Shown: piece after piece, positions 18,024 to 25,411 of the stretch
How the letters are laid out: every line of letters starts with the position of its first letter
Numbering within the stretch: the stretch's first letter is position 1
NCBI GenBank assembly: GCA_934728255.1
Contig: CAKVEC010000003.1
Span: forward strand, 272,994 to 336,993
Length of the DNA stretch: 64,000 bases
Source of the DNA: an uncultured Bacteroidales bacterium
Lineage (GTDB): Bacteria > Bacteroidota > Bacteroidia > Bacteroidales > Paludibacteraceae
Direction: 5' to 3'
Notes under the pieces: model-generated
What the model was told of the DNA's origin: nothing
The model's input: only the letters and a program-made list of their open reading frames with translations
The model's database searches: none
Made by a program: the position numbers and the translations under genes

Positions 18024-19136
18024 ATGAAAAAGATGTTTACTTTTGTTGCCGCTATGCTGCTATGCACAGTGGCTTTTGCAGAGGACAAAGAACTCTTCAA
18101 TCCCGCTACCGCTTCTATTAAGGAAACCTACTTCGCTCCGGGCTGGAGTCCGGATGGTAAAAGTACGGCTACCTACGATGCCGCTACCGGTACTGTCTCT
18201 GTGGATATCCAAAGCAACCTCGGTGCACAATGGCAGGGGCAAGTGAAATTGCAACACGATGTAACCTTTGACCCCGCTAAAAGTTATGTCCTCTCTGTAA
18301 AGTTCCACTCCAATAAAGATTTGGGCGGCGTTACCCTGAAAATGGACGACAATGCCGAGGTCGTTTACGCAAATCAGGAAATCAAACTGCCTGCAGATGC
18401 CGATTATGTGTTCACTTCCGCAAAGAGCAATGGCGTTGCCGGCAACAACAAGGTTATGGTCTTTGATTTCGGTTATGCCGCTGCTGGTACGCAAATCACT
18501 ATCAGCAATATCTCTATCAAGGAGGTCGGCAATGCCACTGTCGTTGAACCGGTTGAGCACCCCGCACCGGCTACCGCTCCTGTCCGTGCGGCTGCAGATG
18601 TGTTCTCAATCTATTCCGATGTCTATACCGCTGGAACGGCTATGGCTATCGGTGGTTGGGGACAGAAAACCAAAATCGAGGAAGTCAATCTGTCTGAAAC
18701 CGACAAGGCATTCTATTGCACTAAGAGCAACTATATGGGCTGGGAACTCAATGCCAATGTCGCTATTGCCCAACTGGCTGGCTATCCTTATCTCCATATG
18801 GATATTTATGTAGCCGAAGAGGGGTCTGTTATGTTCCAACCTATTTGGGGGGCCGGCGGAATGGTTACCTATACCCTGGCTGCTGGTTGGAATAGCCTGG
18901 ATATCGACCTTCTTGAAAAATATGCAGGGATAGACCTCGCTAAGATATTCCAACTCAAATGGGACGGAATGCCCGCTACGTGTTATTTCGACAACGTCTA
19001 TTTCTACAAAGATACCGAAACGGCTATCCGCAATACTGCAGTTGTAGAGAAAGCACAAAAGACCATCATCAATGGTCAGATGCTTATCATCCGCGATGGC
19101 ATCCGCTACAATGCCCTCGGTCAGGTGATAGAATAA
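18024..19136 (+). CDS. secreted two-module carbohydrate-binding-like protein with sorting-like tail
   Basis: A 370-residue protein with signal peptide (ends VAFA). The N-terminal module (about residues 20-175) has a CBM4/9-style beta-sandwich pattern (VSVDIQSNLGAQWQGQVKL, YVLSVKFHSNKDL). The C-terminal module (about 192-345) repeats the jelly-roll of the previous gene (VFSIYSDVYT to CYFDNVYFYKD). Tail KTIINGQMLIIRDGIRYNAL is nearly the same as in the gene at 16569. No catalytic motif. Binding of beta-glucan at the cell surface is inferred from module type and locus. Confidence 0.65.
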   Translation: MKKMFTFVAAMLLCTVAFAEDKELFNPATASIKETYFAPGWSPDGKSTATYDAATGTVSVDIQSNLGAQWQGQVKLQHDVTFDPAKSYVLSVKFHSNKDLGGVTLKMDDNAEVVYANQEIKLPADADYVFTSAKSNGVAGNNKVMVFDFGYAAAGTQITISNISIKEVGNATVVEPVEHPAPATAPVRAAADVFSIYSDVYTAGTAMAIGGWGQKTKIEEVNLSETDKAFYCTKSNYMGWELNANVAIAQLAGYPYLHMDIYVAEEGSVMFQPIWGAGGMVTYTLAAGWNSLDIDLLEKYAGIDLAKIFQLKWDGMPATCYFDNVYFYKDTETAIRNTAVVEKAQKTIINGQMLIIRDGIRYNALGQVIE

Positions 19137-19204
19137 GCATATGGATGATCGCATAAGAATAATCATCAGTGTGATAGAATAAGAAATTAGTTAGTAGTTG
19201 TTGG

Positions 19205-19240
19205 GGAGCGGACAGAGTTCATTCTGCCCGCTCCTGTTTT
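19205..19240 (+). terminator. rho-independent terminator ending the glucan locus
   Basis: Stem GGAGCGG/CCGCTCC with an inner cagag/ttctg pairing, then TGTTTTGTTTG. Confidence 0.8.
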
Positions 19241-19310
19241 GTTTGTAAAGCGAGACTAAATATATCCGTTTGCCATCCGTTTACTTTCCGGCTAATAAGC
19301 ATAGGTTAAA

Positions 19311-19365
19311 CTTGGGTGATTCTTGGGTGATTCTTGGGTGATTCTTGGGTGATTCTTGGGTTATT
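19311..19365. repeat. 11-bp tandem repeat, five copies
   Basis: Five copies of cttgggtgatt (the last is cttgggttatt). Intergenic, between the glucan locus terminator and the 66-bp repeat. Confidence 0.92.
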
Positions 19366-19403
19366 CAGCCGTCAATCCCGATAGAATAAGCCCTCTTGGC
19401 TCA

Positions 19404-19547
19404 TAGTGGCGCACATTCCGCAGGGGACGCGGGCGCCTCGCCCGCGGTGTGAATACTTTTCAGCCCGTTTAGTGGCGCACATTCCGCAGGGGACGCGGGC
19501 GCCTCGCCCGCGGTGTGAATACTTTTCAGTCCGCTTAGTGGCGCACA
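19404..19547. repeat. 66-bp direct repeat, 2.2 copies
   Basis: Units at 19404-19469 and 19470-19535 are almost identical, followed by 12 bases of a third copy. Each unit holds the 26-bp GC-rich palindrome also seen at 10481, and starts tagtggcgcac. No coding potential. Confidence 0.9.
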
Positions 19548-19640
19548 ATACCATTGTGTGCGCAGCACGCGCCACTATCAACCGCCGACGCTTGCCATAG
19601 AGGCTGTATCCACACCTTTTGCAGGAAAAATGAGTGATAA

Positions 19641-19672
19641 TTTGCGTAATCCAAATAAATATTGTACCTTTG
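19641..19672 (+). promoter_or_regulatory. Bacteroidota housekeeping promoter of rimP-nusA-infB
   Basis: TTTG (19641-19644), 20 bases, then TACCTTTG (19665-19672), matching the Bacteroidota -33/-7 consensus. Predicted start of transcription near 19678 gives a leader of about 115 bases to rimP. Confidence 0.85.
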
Positions 19673-19684
19673 CAGCGTGATTCG

Positions 19685-19714
19685 AATTGAGGGGACCGGG
19701 CGGTTCCCTCAATT
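19685..19714 (+). promoter_or_regulatory. leader hairpin of the rimP operon
   Basis: AATTGAGGG/CCCTCAATT (9 bp) extended inward by ACC/GGT, located a few bases after the predicted transcription start. No T-run, so not a terminator; it may stabilise or control the mRNA. Confidence 0.5.
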
Positions 19715-19793
19715 TCGTAGATAAAGGGCATATAAACGTGCAACCAACAACGCACCGCCACTAACGTACAACCACTAACGCACAGCAAATAAT

Positions 19794-20258
19794 ATGGACA
19801 AATCTTTGGTAGAAAACCTGGTGCAAACGTACCTAAAGGATACCGACTATGCACTGATTACACTGGATATCAATCCGCAAAATGAGATTCTCATCGAGGT
19901 GGATCGGCTGCAGGGCGTGGATGTGGAGTTCTGCGTGGCTCTTAACCAATATATGGTGGAGCAGTTGGATGCTGCAGGCATAGAGGACTACTCGCTTGAG
20001 GTCGGTAGCGTAAGTCTGACCGACCCGTTTAAGACAAAATTGCAGTACGAGAAAAACCTCGGACATGATGTCGAGGTGCTGACTAAGGAGGGAAAGAAAC
20101 TGCGTGGGCAGTTGGTCAGTGTGGACGATGATACCTTTGCTGTGGATGTGGATACTCTCGTTGCTGTAGAGGGGAAGAAACGTAAACAGCACGAGATGGT
20201 TACCCGCACTTTTGCCTATGGTGATGTCAAATACACCAAGTACGACCTTAAATTCTAA
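19794..20258 (+). CDS. rimP: ribosome maturation factor RimP
   Basis: A 154-residue cytoplasmic protein needed for 30S subunit assembly. Shows the two-domain RimP layout: an N-terminal alpha/beta domain with the acidic strand EILIEVDR and helix VDVEFCVALNQYM, the conserved YSLEVGSVSLTDPFKT block, and a C-terminal Sm-like barrel (GKKLRGQLVSVDDDTFAV). First gene of rimP-nusA-infB, the usual order. Confidence 0.95.
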   Translation: MDKSLVENLVQTYLKDTDYALITLDINPQNEILIEVDRLQGVDVEFCVALNQYMVEQLDAAGIEDYSLEVGSVSLTDPFKTKLQYEKNLGHDVEVLTKEGKKLRGQLVSVDDDTFAVDVDTLVAVEGKKRKQHEMVTRTFAYGDVKYTKYDLKF

Positions 20259-20302
20259 TTAGCCCTATCTGCCCGATTGGACTGATTAAACCTATTCGAC
20301 TA
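20258..20302. repeat. 9-bp tandem repeat (ATTNGYCCY family)
   Basis: Five degenerate 9-mers (attagccct, atctgcccg, attggactg, attaaacct, attcgacta) begin at the rimP stop codon. Related arrays occur at 37200 (inside the TrmH-type gene), 53181 (reverse) and 63567. Confidence 0.7.
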
Positions 20303-20325
20303 ATAACAAGAACAAATATATAACA

Positions 20326-21579
20326 ATGGCTAAAGCACAAAATTCAATCAACTTGATTGATATTTTCTCGGAGTTCAAAGAACTCAAAAACATTGACCGC
20401 CAGACGTTTATCAACGTACTGGAGGATTCGTTCCGCAATGTGATTGCAAAGATGTATGGTTCGGACGCAAACTACGACGTAATTATCAACCCTGATAAAG
20501 GCGACTTGGAGGTATATCGTAACCGCCTTGTCATGGAGGACGACGATGTGGCTAACCCCAATACGCAAATCGCATTAAGTGATGCACTCAAGATTGACGA
20601 CGAAGCGGAAATCGGTGAGGAAGTAACCGACAAAGTCGATTTCCAATCTTTCGGTCGCCGTATGATTCTCAATCTGCGCCAGACCCTTGCTAGCAAGATA
20701 CTCGAGTTGCAGAAAGAGAATATCTATATCAAGTATAGCGATATGCTCGGGCAGATTGTGTCGGGCGAACTCTATCAGGTATGGAAGAAAGAAATGCTCC
20801 TTCTTGACGAGGACGGCAACGAACTCTACCTGCCCAAGCAGAACCAGATACCTAACGACTATTTCCGCAAAGGTGAAACCGTACGTGCCGTAGTGGTACA
20901 AGTGGATAACAAGAACCAGAACCCCAAAATCATCCTCAGCCGTACATCGCCGCTGTTCCTGCAACGCCTCTTCGAGCAGGAGGTACCCGAGGTGCACGAC
21001 GGACTGATTGCTATCAAAAATATCGCTCGTATCCCCGGTGAACGTGCTAAGGTGGCTGTTGAGTCATTCGATGACCGTATCGATCCTGTAGGTGCCTGCG
21101 TGGGCATCAAGGGCGCACGTATTCACGGTATCGTACGCGAGTTGCGCAATGAGAATATTGATGTCATCAACTATACAAGCAATACCAACCTCTTTATCCA
21201 GCGTGCATTGGCTCCGGCTAAAATATCTTCGATGAACATCAACGAAGAGGAAAAGAAAGCCGAGGTGTATCTGCAACCCGATGAGGTAAGTCTCGCTATC
21301 GGTAAAGGCGGCTTCAATATCAAGTTGGCTTCTATGCTTACCGGCTATCAGATTGATGTATATCGTGAGATGGATGGCGATGACTCGGATATCTATCTGG
21401 ACGAGTTCAACGACGAAATCGACCAGTGGGTGATTGATGCGCTCAAGGCTATCGGACTGGATACCGCAAAACAGGTACTCAATACTCCGAAGGAAGAACT
21501 GTTGGAGCGTACCGACCTCGAAGAGGAGACTATCGACGATGTCATCCGTATCCTCGAAGCCGAGTTCGCAAACGACTAA
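20326..21579 (+). CDS. nusA: transcription termination/antitermination factor NusA
   Basis: A 417-residue RNA polymerase-binding factor. An N-terminal RNAP-binding domain (about 1-125) is followed by an S1 domain (about 130-200) and two KH domains with RDPVGACVGIKGARI-type and LAIGKGGFNIKLA GxxG loops. It ends after a short acidic helical region (DLEEETIDDVIRILEAEF), without the long repeats seen in enterobacteria, as usual for this phylum. It sits 67 bases after rimP and 90 before infB. Confidence 0.96.
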   Translation: MAKAQNSINLIDIFSEFKELKNIDRQTFINVLEDSFRNVIAKMYGSDANYDVIINPDKGDLEVYRNRLVMEDDDVANPNTQIALSDALKIDDEAEIGEEVTDKVDFQSFGRRMILNLRQTLASKILELQKENIYIKYSDMLGQIVSGELYQVWKKEMLLLDEDGNELYLPKQNQIPNDYFRKGETVRAVVVQVDNKNQNPKIILSRTSPLFLQRLFEQEVPEVHDGLIAIKNIARIPGERAKVAVESFDDRIDPVGACVGIKGARIHGIVRELRNENIDVINYTSNTNLFIQRALAPAKISSMNINEEEKKAEVYLQPDEVSLAIGKGGFNIKLASMLTGYQIDVYREMDGDDSDIYLDEFNDEIDQWVIDALKAIGLDTAKQVLNTPKEELLERTDLEEETIDDVIRILEAEFAND

Positions 21580-21602
21580 ATAATAAACAAAACAAACTGG
21601 AA

Positions 21603-21638
21603 TATCTAGAATTTCTAGAACATCTAGAACGTCTATAA
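21603..21638. repeat. 9-bp degenerate tandem repeat
   Basis: Four iterations around tctagaa (atatctaga, atttctaga, acatctaga, acgtctata) between nusA and infB. Confidence 0.65.
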
Positions 21639-21669
21639 AACAAACAACAAACACCAATACACATTTCGC

Positions 21670-21852
21670 ATGGCAATAAAACTTATCAAGGCTTGTAAAG
21701 AACTCAATATCGGTATGTCCACCGCCGTAACCTTCTGTGCAAAGCAGGGTAAGGAAATCAATGCAGACCCTAATGTCCGCATTGATGACGACCTGTATCT
21801 GCTTCTCGCCAAGGAATTTAACAAGGATATGGCACTCAAACTCGAAGCGGAA
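21670..21852 (+). repeat. 183-bp segment duplicated at 32731-32913 (infB copy)
   Basis: Codons 1-61 of infB. By hand alignment 161 of 183 bases match the other copy, and 141 of 153 from codon 11 on. Similarity stops abruptly after the codons for LEAE. The two copies are inverted relative to each other and 10.9 kb apart. Confidence 0.92.
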
Positions 21853-24420
21853 CGCAGGGCGCAGGAACGCCAGGAACGCGAAATGCCTCAGACGGTTTCT
21901 ATCGAGAAACCCAAAGAGCCTGTGCATATCCCTACAGAGGTGCCGCAACCGAAAGTTGTGGGTAAGATCGATCTTGACGCAGAGCGCAAAGCCAAAGAGG
22001 AAGCCGAGGCAAAAGCCAAAGCCGAAGAGGCTGCCGCACGTGCCAAGGCAGAGGCGGAGGCTGCTGCACGGGAGAAAGCCGAGCGTATCGCACGCGAGGA
22101 GGCTGAACGCAAGGCGAAAGCCGAAGCCGAGGCGAAAGCCAAAGCAGAGGCTGAGGCACGTAAAGCCGCAGAGCAGCAGGCTAAAATAGAGGCGGAACAG
22201 GCGGCTCCACAGCAGGAAGAACCCAAGAAAACGGAGATTTTCCGCTTGGAGAAACCTGTGCTGAAGAATGCTCCGAAAGTGGTCGGGAAGATTGACTTGA
22301 GCAGTATCAACCAATCTACTCACCCCACCAAGAAAACCAAGGAGGAAAAACGCAAAGAGCGTCAGGAACGCCAACAGCAGCAACAGCAGGCGAACCAACA
22401 GGCTACCGAGAAACGGAAACGCGAGCGCATCAAGCAAAACAAGGTGGACATCAATGATGCACGCAACCAGAAAGGCAAGCCCAACACCAAGAAAAAAGGT
22501 GTAAAAGTGGAGGTTGACGACGAGGAGGTACAGCGTCAGATCAAGGAGACTATCCAGCGTCTGCAAGGGCAGAAAGGTAAAACCAATACCAGCAAATACA
22601 AGCGTGAACGTCGTGAACTCGAGCGCGAAAAAGTAGCGCACGAGAAGGAAGCAGAACAGGCACAGTCCAAGGTGCTGAAACTGACAGAGTTTGTTACCGC
22701 CAACGACCTTGCAGTGATGATGAATGTGCCGGTTACCAAAGTGATCAGCACCTGTATGATGCTCGGTATGTTTGTCAGCATCAACCAGCGTCTTGATGCC
22801 GAGACCATCAATCTGGTAGCCGAGGAATTCGGCTTCTCTACCGAGTATGTCAGTGCACACGTAGTAGAAGAACTCAATGCCGATGAGGAAATCAACGAGG
22901 AAGACATCGAACCGCGCTGCCCGATCGTTACCGTTATGGGACACGTCGACCATGGTAAGACTTCGCTTCTTGACCATATCCGCAACACCAACGTCATCGC
23001 CGGTGAGGCGGGGGGTATCACTCAGCATATCGGTGCATACAATGTGAAACTGAAGAACGGACAGCGTATCACATTCCTTGATACTCCGGGACACGAGGCG
23101 TTTACCGCTATGCGTGCACGTGGTGCGAAAGTAACCGATATTGCTATCATCATCATTGCTGCCGACGATGCCGTTATGCCGCAGACTATCGAGGCTATCA
23201 ACCACGCACAGGCTGCCGGAGTACCGATGATCTTCGCTATCAACAAGTGCGATAAGCCGGGTGCTAACCCCGATAAGATCAAAGAGCAACTCTCTAATAT
23301 GAATATCTTGGTCGAGGACTGGGGGGGTAAGTACCAATGCCAGGAGATTTCGGCTAAGAAAGGCGACGGTGTCTTCGAACTCTTGGAGAAAGTACTTCTC
23401 GAAGCCGAGATGCTCGACCTTAAAGCGAACCCGAAACGCCGTGCTAAGGGGTCTATCATCGAGTCGTCTCTTGACAAAGGTCGTGGCTACGTGGCTACTC
23501 TGCTTGTGTCCGATGGTACGCTCCATATGGGCGACGTTGTCCTTGCTGGTACGTTTCACGGCAAGGTAAAAGCGATGTTCAACGAGCGTGGACAGAAAAT
23601 TACCGAGGTATTGCCGGGCGAACCGTGTACAATCCTCGGTTTGAACGGTGCTCCGCAGGCAGGTGATGAGTTCAATGTGATGGCTACCGAGCAGGAAGCG
23701 CGAGAGATTGCCAACAAGCGTGAGCAACTCCAGCGCGAACAATCCATCCGCACCAAGAAACACGTCGGATTGGAAGAAATCGGTCGTCGTCTGGCTATCG
23801 GCGACTTTAAGGAACTGAATATCATCGTCAAAGGTGATGTGGACGGTTCGGTGGAGGCACTGACCGACTCGCTCTTGAAACTCTCTACCGAGAATATCCA
23901 GGTGAACGTCATCCACGGCGCTGTCGGTGCTATCTCGGATAGTGATGTGCTGCTGGCTGCGGCTTCCGATGCCATCATTGTCGGCTTCAACGTCCGTCCG
24001 ACTGCTACGGCACGCAAGATGGCGGACAGCGAAGAGGTGGATATACGTATCTACTCTATTATCTACGATGCGCTCGAGGAAATCAAGGCCGCTATGGAGG
24101 GTATGCTTTCGCCCGAAATCAAGGAGGAGGTTACCGCTACGTTGGAGGTACTGCAAACGTTCCATATCTCCAAGGTGGGTACGATCGCCGGTTGTATCGT
24201 GCGTGAAGGTAAGGTGAAACGCGGTAATAAATGCCGTGTCATCCGTGATGGTATCGTAATCCAAACCAGTGAATTGAGTTCGCTCAAGCATGGTAAGGAC
24301 GACATCAAGGAAGCGGGTGTCAATACCGAGTGCGGTTTAAGCATCAAGTCGTTCAACGATGTGGTCGCAGGCGACCTCATTGAGACCTTTGAGCAAGTGG
24401 AAGTGGCAAAGACCTTGTGA
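21670..24420 (+). CDS. infB: translation initiation factor IF-2
   Basis: GTPase of 916 residues that places initiator tRNA on the 30S subunit. Residues 1-60 are a small IF2N helical domain ([20 protein letters not shown]), followed by a long Ala/Glu/Lys-rich charged linker, a second IF2N domain (about 338-395), the G domain (GHVDHGKTS near 422, [15 protein letters not shown]), and the C-terminal beta-barrel and tRNA-binding domains. The first 61 codons are nearly duplicated, in inverted orientation, at the start of the giant ATPase gene at 32913. Confidence 0.98.
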   Translation: MAIKLIKACKELNIGMSTAVTFCAKQGKEINADPNVRIDDDLYLLLAKEFNKDMALKLEAERRAQERQEREMPQTVSIEKPKEPVHIPTEVPQPKVVGKIDLDAERKAKEEAEAKAKAEEAAARAKAEAEAAAREKAERIAREEAERKAKAEAEAKAKAEAEARKAAEQQAKIEAEQAAPQQEEPKKTEIFRLEKPVLKNAPKVVGKIDLSSINQSTHPTKKTKEEKRKERQERQQQQQQANQQATEKRKRERIKQNKVDINDARNQKGKPNTKKKGVKVEVDDEEVQRQIKETIQRLQGQKGKTNTSKYKRERRELEREKVAHEKEAEQAQSKVLKLTEFVTANDLAVMMNVPVTKVISTCMMLGMFVSINQRLDAETINLVAEEFGFSTEYVSAHVVEELNADEEINEEDIEPRCPIVTVMGHVDHGKTSLLDHIRNTNVIAGEAGGITQHIGAYNVKLKNGQRITFLDTPGHEAFTAMRARGAKVTDIAIIIIAADDAVMPQTIEAINHAQAAGVPMIFAINKCDKPGANPDKIKEQLSNMNILVEDWGGKYQCQEISAKKGDGVFELLEKVLLEAEMLDLKANPKRRAKGSIIESSLDKGRGYVATLLVSDGTLHMGDVVLAGTFHGKVKAMFNERGQKITEVLPGEPCTILGLNGAPQAGDEFNVMATEQEAREIANKREQLQREQSIRTKKHVGLEEIGRRLAIGDFKELNIIVKGDVDGSVEALTDSLLKLSTENIQVNVIHGAVGAISDSDVLLAAASDAIIVGFNVRPTATARKMADSEEVDIRIYSIIYDALEEIKAAMEGMLSPEIKEEVTATLEVLQTFHISKVGTIAGCIVREGKVKRGNKCRVIRDGIVIQTSELSSLKHGKDDIKEAGVNTECGLSIKSFNDVVAGDLIETFEQVEVAKTL

Positions 24421-24440
24421 TGATAATAGTAAATGCAAAT

Positions 24441-24484
24441 AAAAAAGAGACTGCCTAATGTCTTTTGGGCAGTCTCTTTTTTGT
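24441..24484. terminator. bidirectional terminator between infB and the GNAT gene
   Basis: AAAAGAGACTGCC/GGCAGTCTCTTTT stem with A-run on the left and T-run on the right, so it can end both infB (+) and the convergent GNAT gene (-). Confidence 0.92.
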
Positions 24485-24487
24485 TTG

Positions 24488-25030
24488 CTATTGGCTTAAC
24501 TGGTATGCCAGCCTAAACAGCGGGTTATCGGCTTGTATATCTTCTTGTACAGGTTGGAGTTCTTTCGGCAGCCGTTCCGATAAGAGGATGTTGCCGCAAT
24601 AGCGGAACCCGTATTTCTGTAGCAGGTGCTGCATACGCAGGTTGTCTTGGTGGGTATCGGCACGCACATTGTCATATCGGCTTGCTACGTATTCCAGTAC
24701 TGCTGCAAAGATACCGTGATACCCCTCTAACGATGCTAAGCGATGAATAGTGGCGTATGGTTCGTTGTTCAGCCACGCACCGGCTATGTGGCTATATGAC
24801 GGGTCGGGTTCGGTAAGCATTACAAACGTACCGACTATGTCGCCGTTATCCAATACAAGATAATTGCGACCGAGTTGTATATCTTGGGTAATCAGTTCTG
24901 TGGACGGGTAATTGTTCCCCCATTGATTAGGGTTTCCTGCCGTCCGCATCTTCTCTCTCGCCACAGCATATATCTGTTCCAATTGTGGCAAATCCGTTAT
25001 TTCCGCTTTCTGTATTGTGTACATAGTCAT
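24488..25030 (-). CDS. GNAT-family N-acetyltransferase
   Basis: An acetyl-CoA-dependent acetyltransferase of about 181 residues. The fold is recognisable from the N-terminal strand IQKAEITDLPQLEQIYAVAR, a central GDIVGTFVMLTEPD strand pair, and the C-terminal helix NVRADTHQDNLRMQHLLQKY with GFRYCG, common in GNAT proteins that act on small molecules. The start is placed at 25030 (or 25024) because the promoter at 25052-25083 lies inside the longer reading frame. Acceptor substrate unknown. Confidence 0.8.
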   Translation of the reverse strand: MTMYTIQKAEITDLPQLEQIYAVAREKMRTAGNPNQWGNNYPSTELITQDIQLGRNYLVLDNGDIVGTFVMLTEPDPSYSHIAGAWLNNEPYATIHRLASLEGYHGIFAAVLEYVASRYDNVRADTHQDNLRMQHLLQKYGFRYCGNILLSERLPKELQPVQEDIQADNPLFRLAYQLSQ

Positions 25031-25051
25031 AGTTTCTTGCAAATTTCTTTG

Positions 25052-25083
25052 CAAAGATACTGCTTTTTGCACAGATACACAAT
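25052..25083 (-). promoter_or_regulatory. promoter of the GNAT gene
   Basis: Minus-strand TATCTTTG (25052-25059) with a TTG-containing -33 element about 20 bases upstream. Predicted transcription start near 25046. Confidence 0.7.
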
Positions 25084-25411
25084 ATAATATGGCTATCCTC
25101 TCGGGGATCATTCGATGCAGTTATGTGGATGCTATACGGCAGCCAATGCATAGCGGGTGGTATAAGACGATACTGCCGTCAGATCATAATAATCTATCCC
25201 CAATGGGGCGTTATGAATATAATCTTCGATGTATGTCTGCGGCAGGTGTGCCAATATGGCACTCGCTTCGGGAAAATTGACTCTCCCGCATGTAGAGCGT
25301 ACTCGCAGCAATATCATAAGCCAATAAAAATCGATGTAACTTATTCGTAAAATTACATTCTTAAAAACATAGAGTAAACGACGTCATCTTATTTTGGAGC
25401 GTAGAAACCCA
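25084..25411. other. intergenic stretch without a supported gene
   Basis: I see no recognisable gene, RNA or mobile-element end here. A 61-codon minus-strand frame (25132-25317) contains HLPQTYIEDYIHNAPLGIDY; it may be a decayed gene remnant, but I cannot name it. Base composition becomes AT-rich from about 25320 onward. Confidence 0.4.

Noticed and set aside
19406..19600. 64-codon plus-strand frame through the 66-bp repeat
   Set aside because: It simply translates the direct repeat; no promoter or ribosome-binding context.
21064..24291. 1075-codon open frame on the minus strand
   Set aside because: Antisense to nusA/infB. Its Leu/Phe/Cys/Arg-rich translation mirrors the Lys/Glu/Ala-rich infB linker, and infB itself is certain.
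25132..25317. 61-codon minus-strand frame before the GNAT gene
   Set aside because: No start context, no recognisable family; at most a remnant.
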